From Scheffersomyces stipitis CBS 6054 (lineage: Eukaryota; Ascomycota; Pichiomycetes; Serinales; Debaryomycetaceae): DNA of 64,000 bases. Location: NCBI RefSeq assembly GCF_000209165.1, contig NC_009044.1, positions 992,001 to 1,056,000 of the forward strand. The letters are read 5' to 3'. Both the position numbers and the translations under genes were made by a program. A model generated the notes under the pieces. It was not told the origin of the DNA. It made no database searches and worked only from the letters and a program-made list of their open reading frames with translations. This document shows positions 31,534 to 42,138 of the stretch, in pieces. Every line of letters begins with the position of its first letter. Within the stretch, counting starts at the first letter, position 1.

Positions 31534-31935
31534 AGGAAGGTCGATCAAACTTCTTGTTGCTTAAAGTATTTACATGTATAGTTCGGAATTCCGTTAGAAG
31601 TAAATCATATTGTGATGTGACTGGATAAATCTTTGCAAATGCGGCATTGTACTTCTGTAAGTATGTAAGCGCTGTTCAGTATTTGGTTCGAATTCATGTA
31701 TTGCCACCGTGCGGCTGGCCGAATATTGTAAATCTTGCAGCTCATTGCTCGATTCAGTTCCATACATTTAGTAAAATTACTAATTGTGCGACTAAGTCCG
31801 TTAAAGTCCGGCCACACAGTTTGTAATCTTTTCTACACATTATTTTATAATCAAAAGTAGTATATAAAGCTGCAAATTCGTGAATATTAAGATAGCTTTG
31901 AAAATGAATCAAGCCATCGAATAGTCCTTTTCAAC
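31534..31935. promoter_or_regulatory. Intergenic IPP1 / AIF1-like
   Basis: 402 bp between tandem genes. TATATAAAG at 31861-31869 is a plausible TATA box about 70 bp before the next ATG. Nothing else recognised. Confidence 0.4.
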
Positions 31936-33048
31936 ATGACTGCCACAACTAAGAAAGTCGTTATAATTGGAGGATCATTTTCTGCTATATTAGCAGTGAA
32001 GATCTTAGTTGGTTCAAAGAAAACTAATAATATCAACTTAGACATTTCTGTTGTTTCACCATCCGATAAGGCATATTTTGTCATTGCCACACCAAGACTT
32101 CTCTTTGAATCTGAGAAGGTGGATGATACCTTATATGATTTAGAAACTACCATTAAGAAGTACGCTAAGGGAACCAATCATTCTACAACGTACATCAAAG
32201 CAAGTGCCGTTGATGTCGACTTAGGCAAACAAGTTGTGTCATTAAGTTCAGGTAGCAAACTTAACTATGACAACTTGATTGTTGCTTCTGGAAATAGGAG
32301 CGAACACCCTGCTTTCAAGTTGGGAAACAAGACAGATGCCTCTTATACTATTGAATCTGGAAAAGAGTTGGCAAAGTCCATCAGATCCGCGAAGTCAATT
32401 GCTGTCATTGGAGGTGGATCAACTGGAGTTGAACTTGCTGGAGAAATTGCTTATGTCTATGGTCAGAAGAAGAATATTAAGTTATATACTGGTTCCAGTC
32501 AACCATTGCCTTCTTTGAGCAAGTCTGTTGGCAACAAGGCTACTAAACAGCTCCAGGACTTGAATGTCGAAGTAATCAACAACCGCAGGGCCAAGAATAT
32601 AACCAAAACTTCCATCGAATTCAACGACGGAAGTGTAGAAAAATTCGACTTGGTGATACCCGCCTTCAAGTACACTCCAAATTCTGAATTTTTGCCTAAA
32701 GACGTTCTTGACAAAAACGGTTATGTTGTCACTGACAAGTACTTCAGACTTGAAAATTATCACAATGTAATTGCTGTTGGTGATGTCATTTCGATGGGTG
32801 TCAAGAGTCTAGTTGATCTTATGTACTTCCAGAAGGCAGGTCTCGAGAATGTGATCAACTACGAAGTGTTTGAGAATAGTTCTACCAAACTAAAGGAATA
32901 CAAGCAACCAGGCATAATGCTTGTTGTTCCTATCAGTAAGAAAGGTGGTGTCGGTTCGGTTTATGGATGGTCATTACCTAATTTTGCTGTTTCCTTTCTT
33001 AAATCCAAAGACTATATGATTTCTAAATCTGCAGACAGCTTGTCCTAG
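31936..33048 (+). CDS. AIF1: FAD-dependent oxidoreductase, AIF1/AMID (FSP1-like) family
   Basis: 370 residues, close to S. cerevisiae Aif1 (378). The N-terminal FAD-binding Rossmann motif is VVIIGGSFSAILAVKIL (a GxGxxG variant, as in AMID/FSP1 proteins). The NAD(P)H-binding motif IAVIGGGSTGVELAGEIAYVYG is near residues 155-176, and the second FAD signature is HNVIAVGDVISMG near 277-289. No mitochondrial presequence is obvious. Members are NAD(P)H oxidoreductases connected with apoptosis-like death or with quinone reduction. Several paralogues occur in CUG-clade yeasts, so the symbol is a family label. Confidence 0.85.
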   Translation: MTATTKKVVIIGGSFSAILAVKILVGSKKTNNINLDISVVSPSDKAYFVIATPRLLFESEKVDDTLYDLETTIKKYAKGTNHSTTYIKASAVDVDLGKQVVSLSSGSKLNYDNLIVASGNRSEHPAFKLGNKTDASYTIESGKELAKSIRSAKSIAVIGGGSTGVELAGEIAYVYGQKKNIKLYTGSSQPLPSLSKSVGNKATKQLQDLNVEVINNRRAKNITKTSIEFNDGSVEKFDLVIPAFKYTPNSEFLPKDVLDKNGYVVTDKYFRLENYHNVIAVGDVISMGVKSLVDLMYFQKAGLENVINYEVFENSSTKLKEYKQPGIMLVVPISKKGGVGSVYGWSLPNFAVSFLKSKDYMISKSADSLS

Positions 33049-33188
33049 ATCTTATTTTAGTTTTTTTGTTCACTAGTTAGTGTATTATTTTTCTGCAGTA
33101 TTTTATAATTAATATTTTGATTACTCACTAGACGCGTGAAAAGATGTAGTATTCATTTTAAATTCACCTCGTACAACAAGCACATACT

Positions 33189-34814
33189 ATGGATGAATGC
33201 AAACAGTTGTTGGATAGTGGAGCCGATGTCTTTTCTAAATTTCTGTCGTTAGGTAGATTGATTCTGCTTCAGGGAAAGATGGTTACTGACTTAATTGATT
33301 ACTCGAACGGGAACCAAAGTCAACTTTCCAAGACAACTTTAAGACCCATTAGAGAAGTAGATGGTTTCTTAATGGAATTATCCACGGCATTCAAAAAAAG
33401 AAATAAGCCCAAACTGGTCACGGATATGATAAAATCGCCGAGCAAGTTCATTTCAACGGGCTTGCATACTCTTGATAGTGATTTGGGTGGTGGAATTCCA
33501 ACTGGTGAGATTACTGAGATATTTGGATCTAGCGGATGTGGCAAATCGCATATGCTTGCTCAACTTGCCATGGAATGTCAATTAAATGAAGGAGACTGCA
33601 AAGAATGTATTCACATTGGTACCGAATCATTTCTCGAAACGAAGAGACTCCATCAAATCCAACAATCATACGAGCTGAAGGGTTCAACCGTGAGCTTGGA
33701 CAATATTTCATATATATATTGTCAAGATTTGGAGAGTCAGGATCATATTATTTACACACAATTGCCAATTCATTTAGAACTGAAGGCTGGGAAAGTTCGC
33801 TTGCTAGTTATAGATAGCATTGCACAGCATTTGCGACGAGAAGGGTCTCTTTCAAATTCGATGTATTTGGAAGAGCGAATCAAGCAACAGGAGAAGGATC
33901 TAAAAGATTGTGAAGACTATCAGTCAATAAGACTGAAACAAGAAAATAATTTAAAGAGATTTCAAAAATCTACAAAATACAGAAATCGAATGACAAAGCA
34001 ACACTATTTGTATTTGCTTCACCGACACTTACAAAAATTGGCTAAGAAGTACAATATTGCCGTAGTAGTGGTCAATCAAGTTAGCGACCACGCGTCTACT
34101 TACCCATTAGGTGGAATTTTCGAAGATGAAATTAATAATCCATTGAATTTAAACTTTCAATTGGGAATTCATTCAGGATGGGATGTTAAAACATTATATT
34201 CACTTCAGAAACAGAGAAAAGTTTTCGTAAACGAAAGGGAAGCAGACATAATGGAAGCAGAGCTTGTGAAGTCTATCAATGAACTGCCAGTCAAGAAAAG
34301 AATAGTAGAAAATGAGCTGAACCTTGACATGAAGCATCAGCGCAGAGAAAATAATGATATCAAGTACAATAAACAAAAGGAGCTCTTGTTTAAGTTGCAC
34401 AAATTAAGAAATTTAGAAACAAAAAAGGTCATTCCAACTTTGGGTTACCAATGGAGTTGCAGAATGTCTATCAGAATCATGTTGATGAAAACCTACAGAC
34501 CCCTAATGAAGAGCAGGGAACAATTAGAGATCGAAAATAGCGAAGTTGTACATCCTGATTCGGATCTTACATATGAAAAACTTTGTGAAGGCTTCTCACT
34601 AGTTGATTCACAGATCAATACTGATTCGCAAATTGAAAGTAGAAAGCGAAATTATTCAAGCTTGAATGGCCAACGTACCATAGAAACTAGCATCAGTGGG
34701 TGGGAAGTCGAAAGATATGCCAAAGTAGTATACTCGTCTTATTCTCCAATAATTTCTGGTAATTCCAAAATTCACTTTGTGATTGATAAGAATGGCTTAC
34801 ATGAGAATATCTAA
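33189..34814 (+). CDS. RAD57: Recombination mediator Rad57 (RecA/Rad51 paralogue)
   Basis: 541 residues. Walker A is GSSGCGKS at 113-120, after the typical FISTGLHTLDSDLGGGIPTGEITEIF. Walker B is LLVIDS at 205-210. The Rad51-family VVVVNQVSDH follows near 290. Rad57 with Rad55 helps Rad51 load on RPA-coated DNA during homologous repair. It is longer than S. cerevisiae Rad57 (460), with extra charged, helix-forming sequence between the Walker B and the C-terminus. Same strand as SPO11, with IPP1 and the AIF1-like gene between. Confidence 0.88.
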   Translation: MDECKQLLDSGADVFSKFLSLGRLILLQGKMVTDLIDYSNGNQSQLSKTTLRPIREVDGFLMELSTAFKKRNKPKLVTDMIKSPSKFISTGLHTLDSDLGGGIPTGEITEIFGSSGCGKSHMLAQLAMECQLNEGDCKECIHIGTESFLETKRLHQIQQSYELKGSTVSLDNISYIYCQDLESQDHIIYTQLPIHLELKAGKVRLLVIDSIAQHLRREGSLSNSMYLEERIKQQEKDLKDCEDYQSIRLKQENNLKRFQKSTKYRNRMTKQHYLYLLHRHLQKLAKKYNIAVVVVNQVSDHASTYPLGGIFEDEINNPLNLNFQLGIHSGWDVKTLYSLQKQRKVFVNEREADIMEAELVKSINELPVKKRIVENELNLDMKHQRRENNDIKYNKQKELLFKLHKLRNLETKKVIPTLGYQWSCRMSIRIMLMKTYRPLMKSREQLEIENSEVVHPDSDLTYEKLCEGFSLVDSQINTDSQIESRKRNYSSLNGQRTIETSISGWEVERYAKVVYSSYSPIISGNSKIHFVIDKNGLHENI

Positions 34815-35087
34815 AACTTATTCTGGACTGGCATAACCAGTTAAGGCTAATGTTTCGCTGTGTGTTTGTAGGTTTTCCGGTGCATGTTCTTCTGTCCACA
34901 GAAACACGACAAATCGCGCATAAAAGAAGAATATGAACGTGGTCGTGTCCCGCGCTACTACAAAAGGTGATAATCACCCAAACAACGATCTTGATGGATA
35001 CTGTCCTATTTCTTTATATAAATCAAACATTAGATTTGTTTCACCTAGGATTGGAAACAAAATCAAGAATTATTTCAGTGCATCATA

Positions 35088-36342
35088 ATGAAGGTATGTT
35101 TTCTATGGAAGTAGTGAATAAAATTAGTCACATTCCAACCACCCCTCTAACGAAGTACTAACCTTGTAGTTTATCGACGAAGTCGATATAGAATTGGTTA
35201 ACCAAGAGTTAAATTTTCATTCTCATGACAACAATCTTGTTATCAAAGGTGGATGTGATTTGTTTACAACGAAGCCAATTGGATCAGACCGAAAATTGTT
35301 TAAGACTATCGATAAGCATTTGGACCAAATAATTGAAGACAATCAACTTTCTCGTTCTGTTGAACGCGAGAGGAAAAACTCAGTTAATTCCCTTCTTGGC
35401 AGTAGTGCCAGTCCCCCATTATCAGATTTTGCCAGTAGAAGAGGAAGCTATGCAACAATCACTGAAAGAGATAGAAGAGGAAGTTCCAGCCTGGTGCATT
35501 TCAACAAAAATTCATTATCTACGTCATTAGGAAACGGAAACAATCAATCCCTTCTCTCCAATTCATTAAATGCAGAAACTTCTTTTGAAAATGATGCAGT
35601 AGATGAATCTCCGTTTGGGCCCTTGAAAAATGTCACCACGAGAAAGACATTCGCGTATTTAATCGCCATATTGAATACTTCATTTCCTGACCATGACTTT
35701 TCAAATTTACAACCAACAACGGAAAACTTCCACAGAATTCACAATCCCGAAGATTTAATTCACAAATTTAACAATATAATGATTTCACTAGGCAAGAAGG
35801 AGGACTTGTTGAATTGGATTTGGGATACTGTGAATGTATACATGGATATAATACCCTCCAGGTCATCGCCGCACTTTCCTGCTCAATCTGGTGCACCCCC
35901 CAGTAGGAAGAACAGTTTCAATAACACTTCCTCTTCTCAGAGAGTGAGCTCTATTACCTCTAATGGAAATAGTTCCCCACCACATAATATTCTTCACGAA
36001 AATTGTCAAATATATCAATTCCAACCATCAGATGAATCAATTCTTGAAGACTTGAATTATCCCTATCAAACCATGTGGTCATATTACTGGTTCATCTACA
36101 ACAAAAAGAAAAAGAGAGTTTCGTTCATCTATTTAACGGCTATCAACAAGATTCACTTTTCCATGATAAATAACATGCCTTCCATCAATGGATCAAATAG
36201 CAATGAAAATGGCCCCGATGGTCAGAACATTGAAGAGGATGATGAGGACATTTATCTCGACGAATACATGGATGAAGATGTAATAATAGATGATGATGAA
36301 GATGAGAATGACAATGATGTGGTAGGTGACTTAGAAATTTAA
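35088..36342 (+). CDS. MAF1: RNA polymerase III repressor Maf1, spliced
   Basis: 392 residues from a six-base first exon (35088-35093, Met-Lys) and exon 2 (35170-36342). The 76-nt intron 35094-35169 has GTATGT, TACTAAC at 35156-35162 and a terminal TAG. Joined, the N-terminus is MKFIDEVDIELVNQELNF, the conserved Maf1 A box. S. cerevisiae MAF1 also has an intron immediately after its start, so the position is ancestral. The B and C regions appear as FAYLIAILNTSFPDHDFS and WSYYWFIYNKKKKRVSFIYL. The spacer contains two RRGS sites, which fit control by PKA/Sch9-type kinases. The C-terminus is very acidic. Maf1 shuts down Pol III under stress. Confidence 0.96.
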
Positions 36343-36691
36343 TTAGAAATAAGTTCATCCTTTCTACTCTAAATATCATAGCTAATCAATATTTTATTCT
36401 GCATGGATACCATCTTGTAATATAGCGCTAGCCTATATACTAGTCTCTTAGACTATATCTAGTAAGCATAAGTTTACAATACTCCAAGAATAGAGTGATA
36501 CTGTACTTTCAAATATATACTAAAAGTAAATGTGACGGAAAAAATTCCGGAGCCACTACCTCAATTTTTCCGCGACCAATTTGTAAGCTCCCCAGTTTCT
36601 AAAATTCAGTATATAAGGCAGGAAATGTTCAAGAATTTGCAAGAACAATTTAGATTTATTCTTGCCAAGTGTTGAAAGGTTGTCGAAAATC

Positions 36692-37672
36692 ATGACCCAA
36701 TTGGCAACTGACGTTGATTTTGTTTTAAGTAATGGGAAGACTATCCCAGCGCTAGGTTTGGGAACTGTTCCTCCTGAAGACCCACACGAATTGAAGGAAC
36801 AAGTAATTACTGCAGTAAAAGCTGGATACCGCCATATTGACACTGCTTGGTATTATGGAACCGAGGAATACATTGGACAAGCATTGAAGCAACTTTTTGA
36901 AGAGGGCATTGTGAAAAGAGAGGATTTGTTTATTACTACGAAAGTATGGCCATCTTTTTGGCGCAATCCTGAAAAATCCTTGGACAAGTCCCTCGCGGAT
37001 CTTGGGTTAGACTACGTAGATTTGTTCTTGCAGCATTGGCCAGTTGTACTTCATGGTGACGAGAATGGTTTGCCTCCTCAACCTCGTGACAAGGATGGGA
37101 AGTTAATTTATGACGATGATCCTGTCTCTGGAATCAAGTATATTGATGCCTACCATAGTCTTGAAGATATCATGGACAATACTTCTAAAGTTAAATCCAT
37201 TGGTGTTTCTAACTATTCTATCCCTAAGCTTAGAAAGTTACTTGCAGCGGTTAGAAAACACAAGCCAGTTGTTAATCAAATCGAGTATCATCCTCTACTT
37301 CCACAACAAGATTTAGTGAAGTACTGCTACGACAATGGCGTTCATATATCAGCCTATTCTCCAGTCGGAAGTAATGGCGCTCCTGTTTTGAAACTTCAAT
37401 TGATAAATGAATTGGCATCTAAGTATGATGTTTCAGTCAATGAGATAGCCAATGCTTATCATATCTTGCAGGGCCGTTCGGTTTTACCAAGATCTTCTAA
37501 CCTAGAAAGAATAAAGTCCATCATTAGGTTGCCCAACTTGACAACTGAGGAGCTAAATGCTCTCTACCAGATCGGTGTTGAAAGCCCAACTAGATATATC
37601 AACGATGAATGGGGATATGGTTTAGGTTTCAAGTGGTGGAAAGGAGATACACTTAGCAAAGATTTTGATTAG
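36692..37672 (+). CDS. ARA1: NADP-dependent aldo-keto reductase, Ara1-like
   Basis: 326 residues from the ATG at 36692; the frame extends upstream only from TTG. The catalytic tetrad is visible as D50 and Y55 (GYRHIDTAWYYGTE), K84 (ITTKVWP) and H115 (LQHWP). Cofactor-side motifs include GVSNYSIPKL, VNQIEYHPLLPQ, AYSPVGS and VLPRSSNLERI. The closest pattern is S. cerevisiae Ara1, a D-arabinose dehydrogenase that also reduces dicarbonyls, rather than xylose reductase. True substrate is not decided. Convergent with DUS1, with 35 bp between the stops. Confidence 0.88.
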   Translation: MTQLATDVDFVLSNGKTIPALGLGTVPPEDPHELKEQVITAVKAGYRHIDTAWYYGTEEYIGQALKQLFEEGIVKREDLFITTKVWPSFWRNPEKSLDKSLADLGLDYVDLFLQHWPVVLHGDENGLPPQPRDKDGKLIYDDDPVSGIKYIDAYHSLEDIMDNTSKVKSIGVSNYSIPKLRKLLAAVRKHKPVVNQIEYHPLLPQQDLVKYCYDNGVHISAYSPVGSNGAPVLKLQLINELASKYDVSVNEIANAYHILQGRSVLPRSSNLERIKSIIRLPNLTTEELNALYQIGVESPTRYINDEWGYGLGFKWWKGDTLSKDFD

Positions 37673-37707
37673 AATATGAACTTGAGTTAAAAAGTATATA
37701 TAATTTC

Positions 37708-39015
37708 CTATTGTTCGTCTTTGATCTTCTTAGTGGAATCTTGCTCGAGGGAAATAGAATTTTTGCGCTTATTATTAGATTCAATAGAAGTTTTATCTCC
37801 AGCAATCTTGAGAACTCTAGTATTTTGCTTTTCACCGTCCACAGTTCGGAAATAAGGCTGACACCTCCAGTAAGGCACTTCTTTATACGAGCCACCCCAA
37901 TGTTGGATTTGACCTGTAGTTATTTTGTCAATTTCGTTAATATCGGGTCTACTGAAAATTTCAGTCACAATTTCTTCAACCCTAACTACGATTGCTTCCC
38001 AATCTTCTAAACAGGCATGTACACTAGTCCTACCTATTATTGGGCGCAACTCTTTGTGAGTATTCAAAAATGCATGCAATAATTTGAAGAAGTGTGCTTT
38101 CATTGCGTGTCTCGAAGCTGAACCGGGGCATATCTTGACAATCTCAAAATACTCTCTCAACATCTTGTCTACTCTAGAAAATTGTCTATCCTTATCTGCT
38201 GAGTTTGTCCAAAAAACACCTGGATTATATAAATTACCTTCTGCTGACATAACAGCGTCACATTGAGTTTCATTTTCACATCTGCCTAGGTCTGACGGAT
38301 ACAATATGTTTCCATTTGCGAAAAATACTTGATCCTTAGGCAAATTCTCACGCAAATATCTCAAGACCTTCCAATTTGCCAAACCTGTTGCCTGTCCTTT
38401 CATATCCCTTGTTCTACCATGTACAGTAATAAATTGAGCTCCAGCATCCAAAATCATCTTTGCATACTGGAGTGATTTCTCCCAATCATCGTAGATTCGT
38501 ATTTTTGCAGTCACAGGGACTTTTAGATTATCATGCAAGTTCTTTATTAAAGTATGGACTAAATCCCAGTCATCCATCAAAAATGCTCCATATTTTCCCT
38601 TCTTTGCAATTCCTTGAGGACAACCAAGGTTCAAATCTACTGCATCACATTTGTCTTCTACGAATTTTGCTGCTTGTAGTAAGTAGTCGGGATCATTAGC
38701 ACAAAATTGAACTATTAAGGGCCTATCTTTCTCAAAATCACCATCCAATTCACTCCACATATTGTCTCTATACTTCTGCTCAGTAGCAAACAATTTTGCA
38801 TGAAACATAGGAGTGTAGCATAAGTCAGCGCCATATCTCCGTGAAAGAATCCTCCATGCCAATTCCGATTGATCCACCATTGGACCAACAATTCTTTTTG
38901 GTTGGCCCATGGAATCGTACAATTCGCGTCCTTTTGCTTTCTCGAGTATCGTCATACTTCCCTTGACATATGAAAATAATCTTGATTGGCAAGTCTGTAT
39001 TCTCCCAACATTCAT
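37708..39015 (-). CDS. DUS1: tRNA-dihydrouridine synthase 1
   Basis: 435 residues (S. cerevisiae Dus1: 423). A flavoenzyme that reduces uridines 16 and 17 of the tRNA D-loop. The TIM barrel begins with RIVGPMVDQSELAWRILSRRYGADLCYTPM. C132, in LNLGCPQGIAKKGKYGAFLM, is the catalytic acid. TAKIRI and FITVHGRTRDMKGQATG (with the His and Arg that contact the uridine and FMN phosphate) follow, then FANGNI and SAEGNLYNPGVF. Translation may start at Met1 or at Met21; the first has a somewhat mitochondrial-like stretch that could be 5' leader. It is the last ordinary gene before the retrotransposon block. Confidence 0.94.
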   Translation of the reverse strand: MNVGRIQTCQSRLFSYVKGSMTILEKAKGRELYDSMGQPKRIVGPMVDQSELAWRILSRRYGADLCYTPMFHAKLFATEQKYRDNMWSELDGDFEKDRPLIVQFCANDPDYLLQAAKFVEDKCDAVDLNLGCPQGIAKKGKYGAFLMDDWDLVHTLIKNLHDNLKVPVTAKIRIYDDWEKSLQYAKMILDAGAQFITVHGRTRDMKGQATGLANWKVLRYLRENLPKDQVFFANGNILYPSDLGRCENETQCDAVMSAEGNLYNPGVFWTNSADKDRQFSRVDKMLREYFEIVKICPGSASRHAMKAHFFKLLHAFLNTHKELRPIIGRTSVHACLEDWEAIVVRVEEIVTEIFSRPDINEIDKITTGQIQHWGGSYKEVPYWRCQPYFRTVDGEKQNTRVLKIAGDKTSIESNNKRKNSISLEQDSTKKIKDEQ

Positions 39016-40439
39016 AACATGTTCTCTAAGTATAATTTAGAACTTGAAAGGAGATGCAATTTTCCAAAATGACATTTCTTTTTCCAGAAAGAAGCATTTT
39101 TGTGCAGGTATGATCACACGCACGACCTTTTTGCAACTTCGACACTCAAGATTTTCATATAAAATGCATTACAAGTGATTTAACAAGAAAAACATAACTC
39201 TCGAATAAATACCAGAGTACAGTTACCCTGGTTATCGTTTACTTCTCTCATTCAATATATTTGGCCAGCTGTAGAAGTTACTTGGAACCTCGAAAACTTT
39301 CTTTATTTCCTCCTGGGAAAGGAACGTCTTCCCAAAAGGAAATCAGCAGATAATACATGTTAGTGGCATATGAATTCAATGAATTAGTTTAAAATTAGAC
39401 ACGCTAATCTGTTACTATTATAGTGCAAATAATACAAACTAGGAAAATTCAAAATTATTTACATGATGGAAAATTGGATAATGCCGAAGTGTTTGAACCT
39501 CAGTCGTTGGAGCAAAACGGAAAAGTTACGCTCCACTTACCGACCCAAAAGTCTTGACTCACATTTATTAACTTTAACGCAAACTTTCACCACTCGACTT
39601 AGAGAGTATGTCCGCAGAAAAGATCTCATTGCAATTTTCTCAATATTGCATAACAGTTTATATACATAGTACAACTATTAAATTACAACAATAATGAAGA
39701 CATTATGCGCGATGTCTTAGGCTCAAGGTATTCAGTGTCAATAGGGAGCGCTTTCATTTGTTTGTTTACAAAAATTCTGTGGACAATAAGTTAATATTCA
39801 AAAGGCTACTCATTAATTCTAGAATTCTATGCGCCAACAGACTAATTTGTGTCGATCATTCTTCAACTACAGGGCAAAAAAGATTAGGTAGACTGCATGC
39901 TACTTGGTCCTACTTGGTCATAATCTAACTTCAATTCTGTTTTGCCAAGGCCAGAAACACCTCATGTAATCTTGAAGTATATACATGTGATAAAGGCTAA
40001 ACATTGTTTTTAGTAATAAATGTATTTAACTCCAGTTAATCAAGCTTAAATTCACATACTAAACTCTCTTCTAGTCTAAGAGTAAATTCTACTGGACATG
40101 TTAGATGGCGTGAAAAATGATTGGTAGATCGAATATGAAGATCTGAAAAGATACAATACGATGTGCAGGATTTGCAGCCATTCAAACGTCATTTTAACGT
40201 ATGTAGAGAAATTTGCAAAACATACCCCTAGGAGAAGCATTTATTGTACCTGAGGGGAAACTTCATCTCATCTTAATACATTGACAGCTTGTTATTGGGT
40301 TAGGACAGAAAGGAATATAATCTCCTGTTCTTTCTAAATTCGAATAACTTTACATATCATCCTTAAAAAGTTAATCAATAGTCTATATTTAATATGAACG
40401 TAGTTACCTGAACCATCCCACAGAGGCTCCAAAGCAATA
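39016..40439. other. Gene-free boundary region
   Basis: 1.4 kb between DUS1 and the first retroelement fragment. AT-rich, with only short frames of no character (such as 39463-39669). No clear LTR, tRNA or structured RNA was recognised. It is the transition from gene-dense arm to the retroelement cluster and may hold remnants too decayed to see by eye. Confidence 0.45.
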
Positions 40440-40908
40440 ACTTCAAGTTCATCAGTCATGAAATCTCACCAACAACAGACAGGATAAAACATCATCAATA
40501 ACAGTACCATAATCAACAATGGCATCGGCATCGGCCATGGTTAGATCAGAAACTAGCAGCGACATAGAACTAACAGGAACAGGTGAGGAAGAAACACTCT
40601 CAGGAAGGGACACAGAGATAGACAGGATAGGCAGAGACACTGTAGACTGGGTAACTGAGATATCAGTCAACGAAGCAAAGGGGAACAACCGTTGGTTGAC
40701 GTAACAGCATTAGAACAAACAACTTTGCGAGAGTGCATTTCATAGATGAGATATGCATGGCGAGATCCATAGTGACCTAACATCACCCCAGTTATGGCCA
40801 TTCCAGAAAAGTTCAGTAGAGAGTGAGATTCAAGGATTTAGGCGTAAGCACCACATCTATGAGGACGAAGGTGGCCAATAACGGGTCGGATCTGGTACCA
40901 ACGCTCAG
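40440..40908 (-). pseudogene. Degraded Pol fragment, LTR family 2 type
   Basis: Base-by-base similarity with the family 2 element at about 50190-50690: the run of catcatcaat...gtacca, the aagggacacagagatagac segment, and the gaacaac...acgtaacagcattagaac segment appear in the same order. It corresponds to the integrase C-terminal region and the acidic/Ser-rich linker, read on the - strand. Many substitutions and indels break the frame. The left limit is approximate. At about 40908 it changes abruptly to family 3 sequence. Confidence 0.75.
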
Positions 40909-41006
40909 TTCAGCATGTCCATTTTGGTGTGAGTTACCAGGCACAGTGAACTGGGTCTGGATACCTTCTGCCGCAAAGAAGGAAGTGAGAGTCAGATTGA
41001 CAAACT

Positions 41007-41872
41007 CGTTAAGATTGGAAATCTAGAGCAATCCAATAGATTGAAGTCTAGCTATTTAACAAGAAATTGAGAGTCCAAGAAACTGAGAGTCCAAGAAACT
41101 GAGAGTTCAAGAAACTGCGAATGCAAGAAATAATATTTCAGATTAGAAATATTATTCAGAAATGCATAAGGTTGCAAATTGATCGGCACTGATGTGCAGG
41201 CAGCTATTAGGTATAAAAGAAAACTGAAATCCTCAAGTCTTGAAAAGATTTATATGTTTATAATTAATCAATTCATGATTCATTTGGTAGAGGTTCTATA
41301 TATGTAGAGAATATCATAATGAACTACTGCAGGATACGCTATATCCATATAGGCAAGTTGTGTTGAACTGATTGCTTTGGAAGCTCAGTAGATTGAATCA
41401 GAATGTTCATTATGTAGGATTGTAAATTGATTAACTTATTTAAGATAGCTAATTTCCATAAAGAAAGAAGAAGAGTTATACAAAGTTTAAAAGAAGATAG
41501 AGTAGATAAAGACCTCCTTTTATAGGTCCCCAGATCTACTCAGCTAGCCGATGAGATGAGGTGAAAAATTTTCACATGAAGAATAAATGCTTCTCATTGG
41601 TGGACGTTTCAAGTGTTCTCAATACATGTCAAACCCATGGTTGAATGGCTGCAAATACTGCACTTAGTAAATTTAAGCATTGGATTAGATTGGAATATAC
41701 CCCAGACCTTCCTATTAAGTCTGGGGCCATATTCTGTATACTCGACAAGTTGCGAGCCTTGTCTGAACATTTGCATCAAGATAACGAAGAAGACATACAA
41801 AGTACAAATGGACAGCCAATCAAGGGGTCTACTAGAAATAGAGATCATCATATCTGCAACCATATTTCAAGA
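41007..41872 (+). repeat. Diverged solo LTR of family 4, itself interrupted
   Basis: 41007-41360 and 41753-41872 align with the 447-bp LTR of family 4 (ttggaaatctagag, the atgcaagaaataatatttcag segment, gatacgct-tatccatat). The flanks are AAACT at 41002-41006 and 41873-41877, a five-base target duplication in the family 3 integrase remnant. The first bases are mutated (CGTTAA for TGTTGA). The copy is clearly older than those at 52.5 and 55.7 kb. Confidence 0.8.
41361..41747 (-). repeat. Diverged solo LTR related to family 3
   Basis: Starts TGTTGAACTG and ends CGACA on the + strand, 387 bp, about as long as the 393-bp family 3 LTR and similar along its length (gctttggaagctcagtag, gattaacttatttaagata). 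Direct repeats AGTTG at 41356-41360 and 41748-41752 mark the insertion into the solo family 4 LTR. Orientation is by comparison with the family 3 element on the - strand. Confidence 0.78.
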
Positions 41873-42138
41873 AAACTCACCTCCATTGTCAGAACGAAAG
41901 TTACAGACACGGTAACCACCACGACTGGAGAAGTGGTTTGTCCATGCCTTAATAACTTTGATAATGAAGTCCGCAGCATCCGATTTCTTGAGAAGAGGCC
42001 CAACAGCCTTGAAGCGAGTAAAGTCGTCAAGAATAATACAAAAATAAAACAACGAGGAGGGACCACCGGCATGAGGACCGGACAAATCACAGTGAAGAAG
42101 TTGCAAGGGGGCAGATGTGACTGGGCCGGTGATCGTTT

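Larger units (their letters stand above)
40909..42138 (-). pseudogene. Degraded integrase fragment, LTR family 3 type
   Basis: Outside the inserted LTRs, 40909-41006 and 41873-42138 match the family 3 element at about 62520-62875 (cgtccattttggtgtgag, gccgcaaagaa, then the stretch around gaacgaaagttacagac). This is the integrase core on the - strand, including the segment for the second catalytic Asp. It is split by a solo LTR of family 4 type and cut off at 42138, where the family 1 element starts. Confidence 0.8.

Noticed and set aside
31682..31712. GGTTCGAATTC as a possible tRNA T-loop
   Set aside because: No flanking T-stem pairing, acceptor stem or anticodon arm could be placed around it.
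36692..37672. Xylose reductase identity for the aldo-keto reductase
   Set aside because: The sequence follows Ara1 along its length (for example LQHWP, AYSPVGS.GAP, the C-terminal IDE/INDE region) rather than the xylose reductase pattern with its IPKSN-type cofactor loop.
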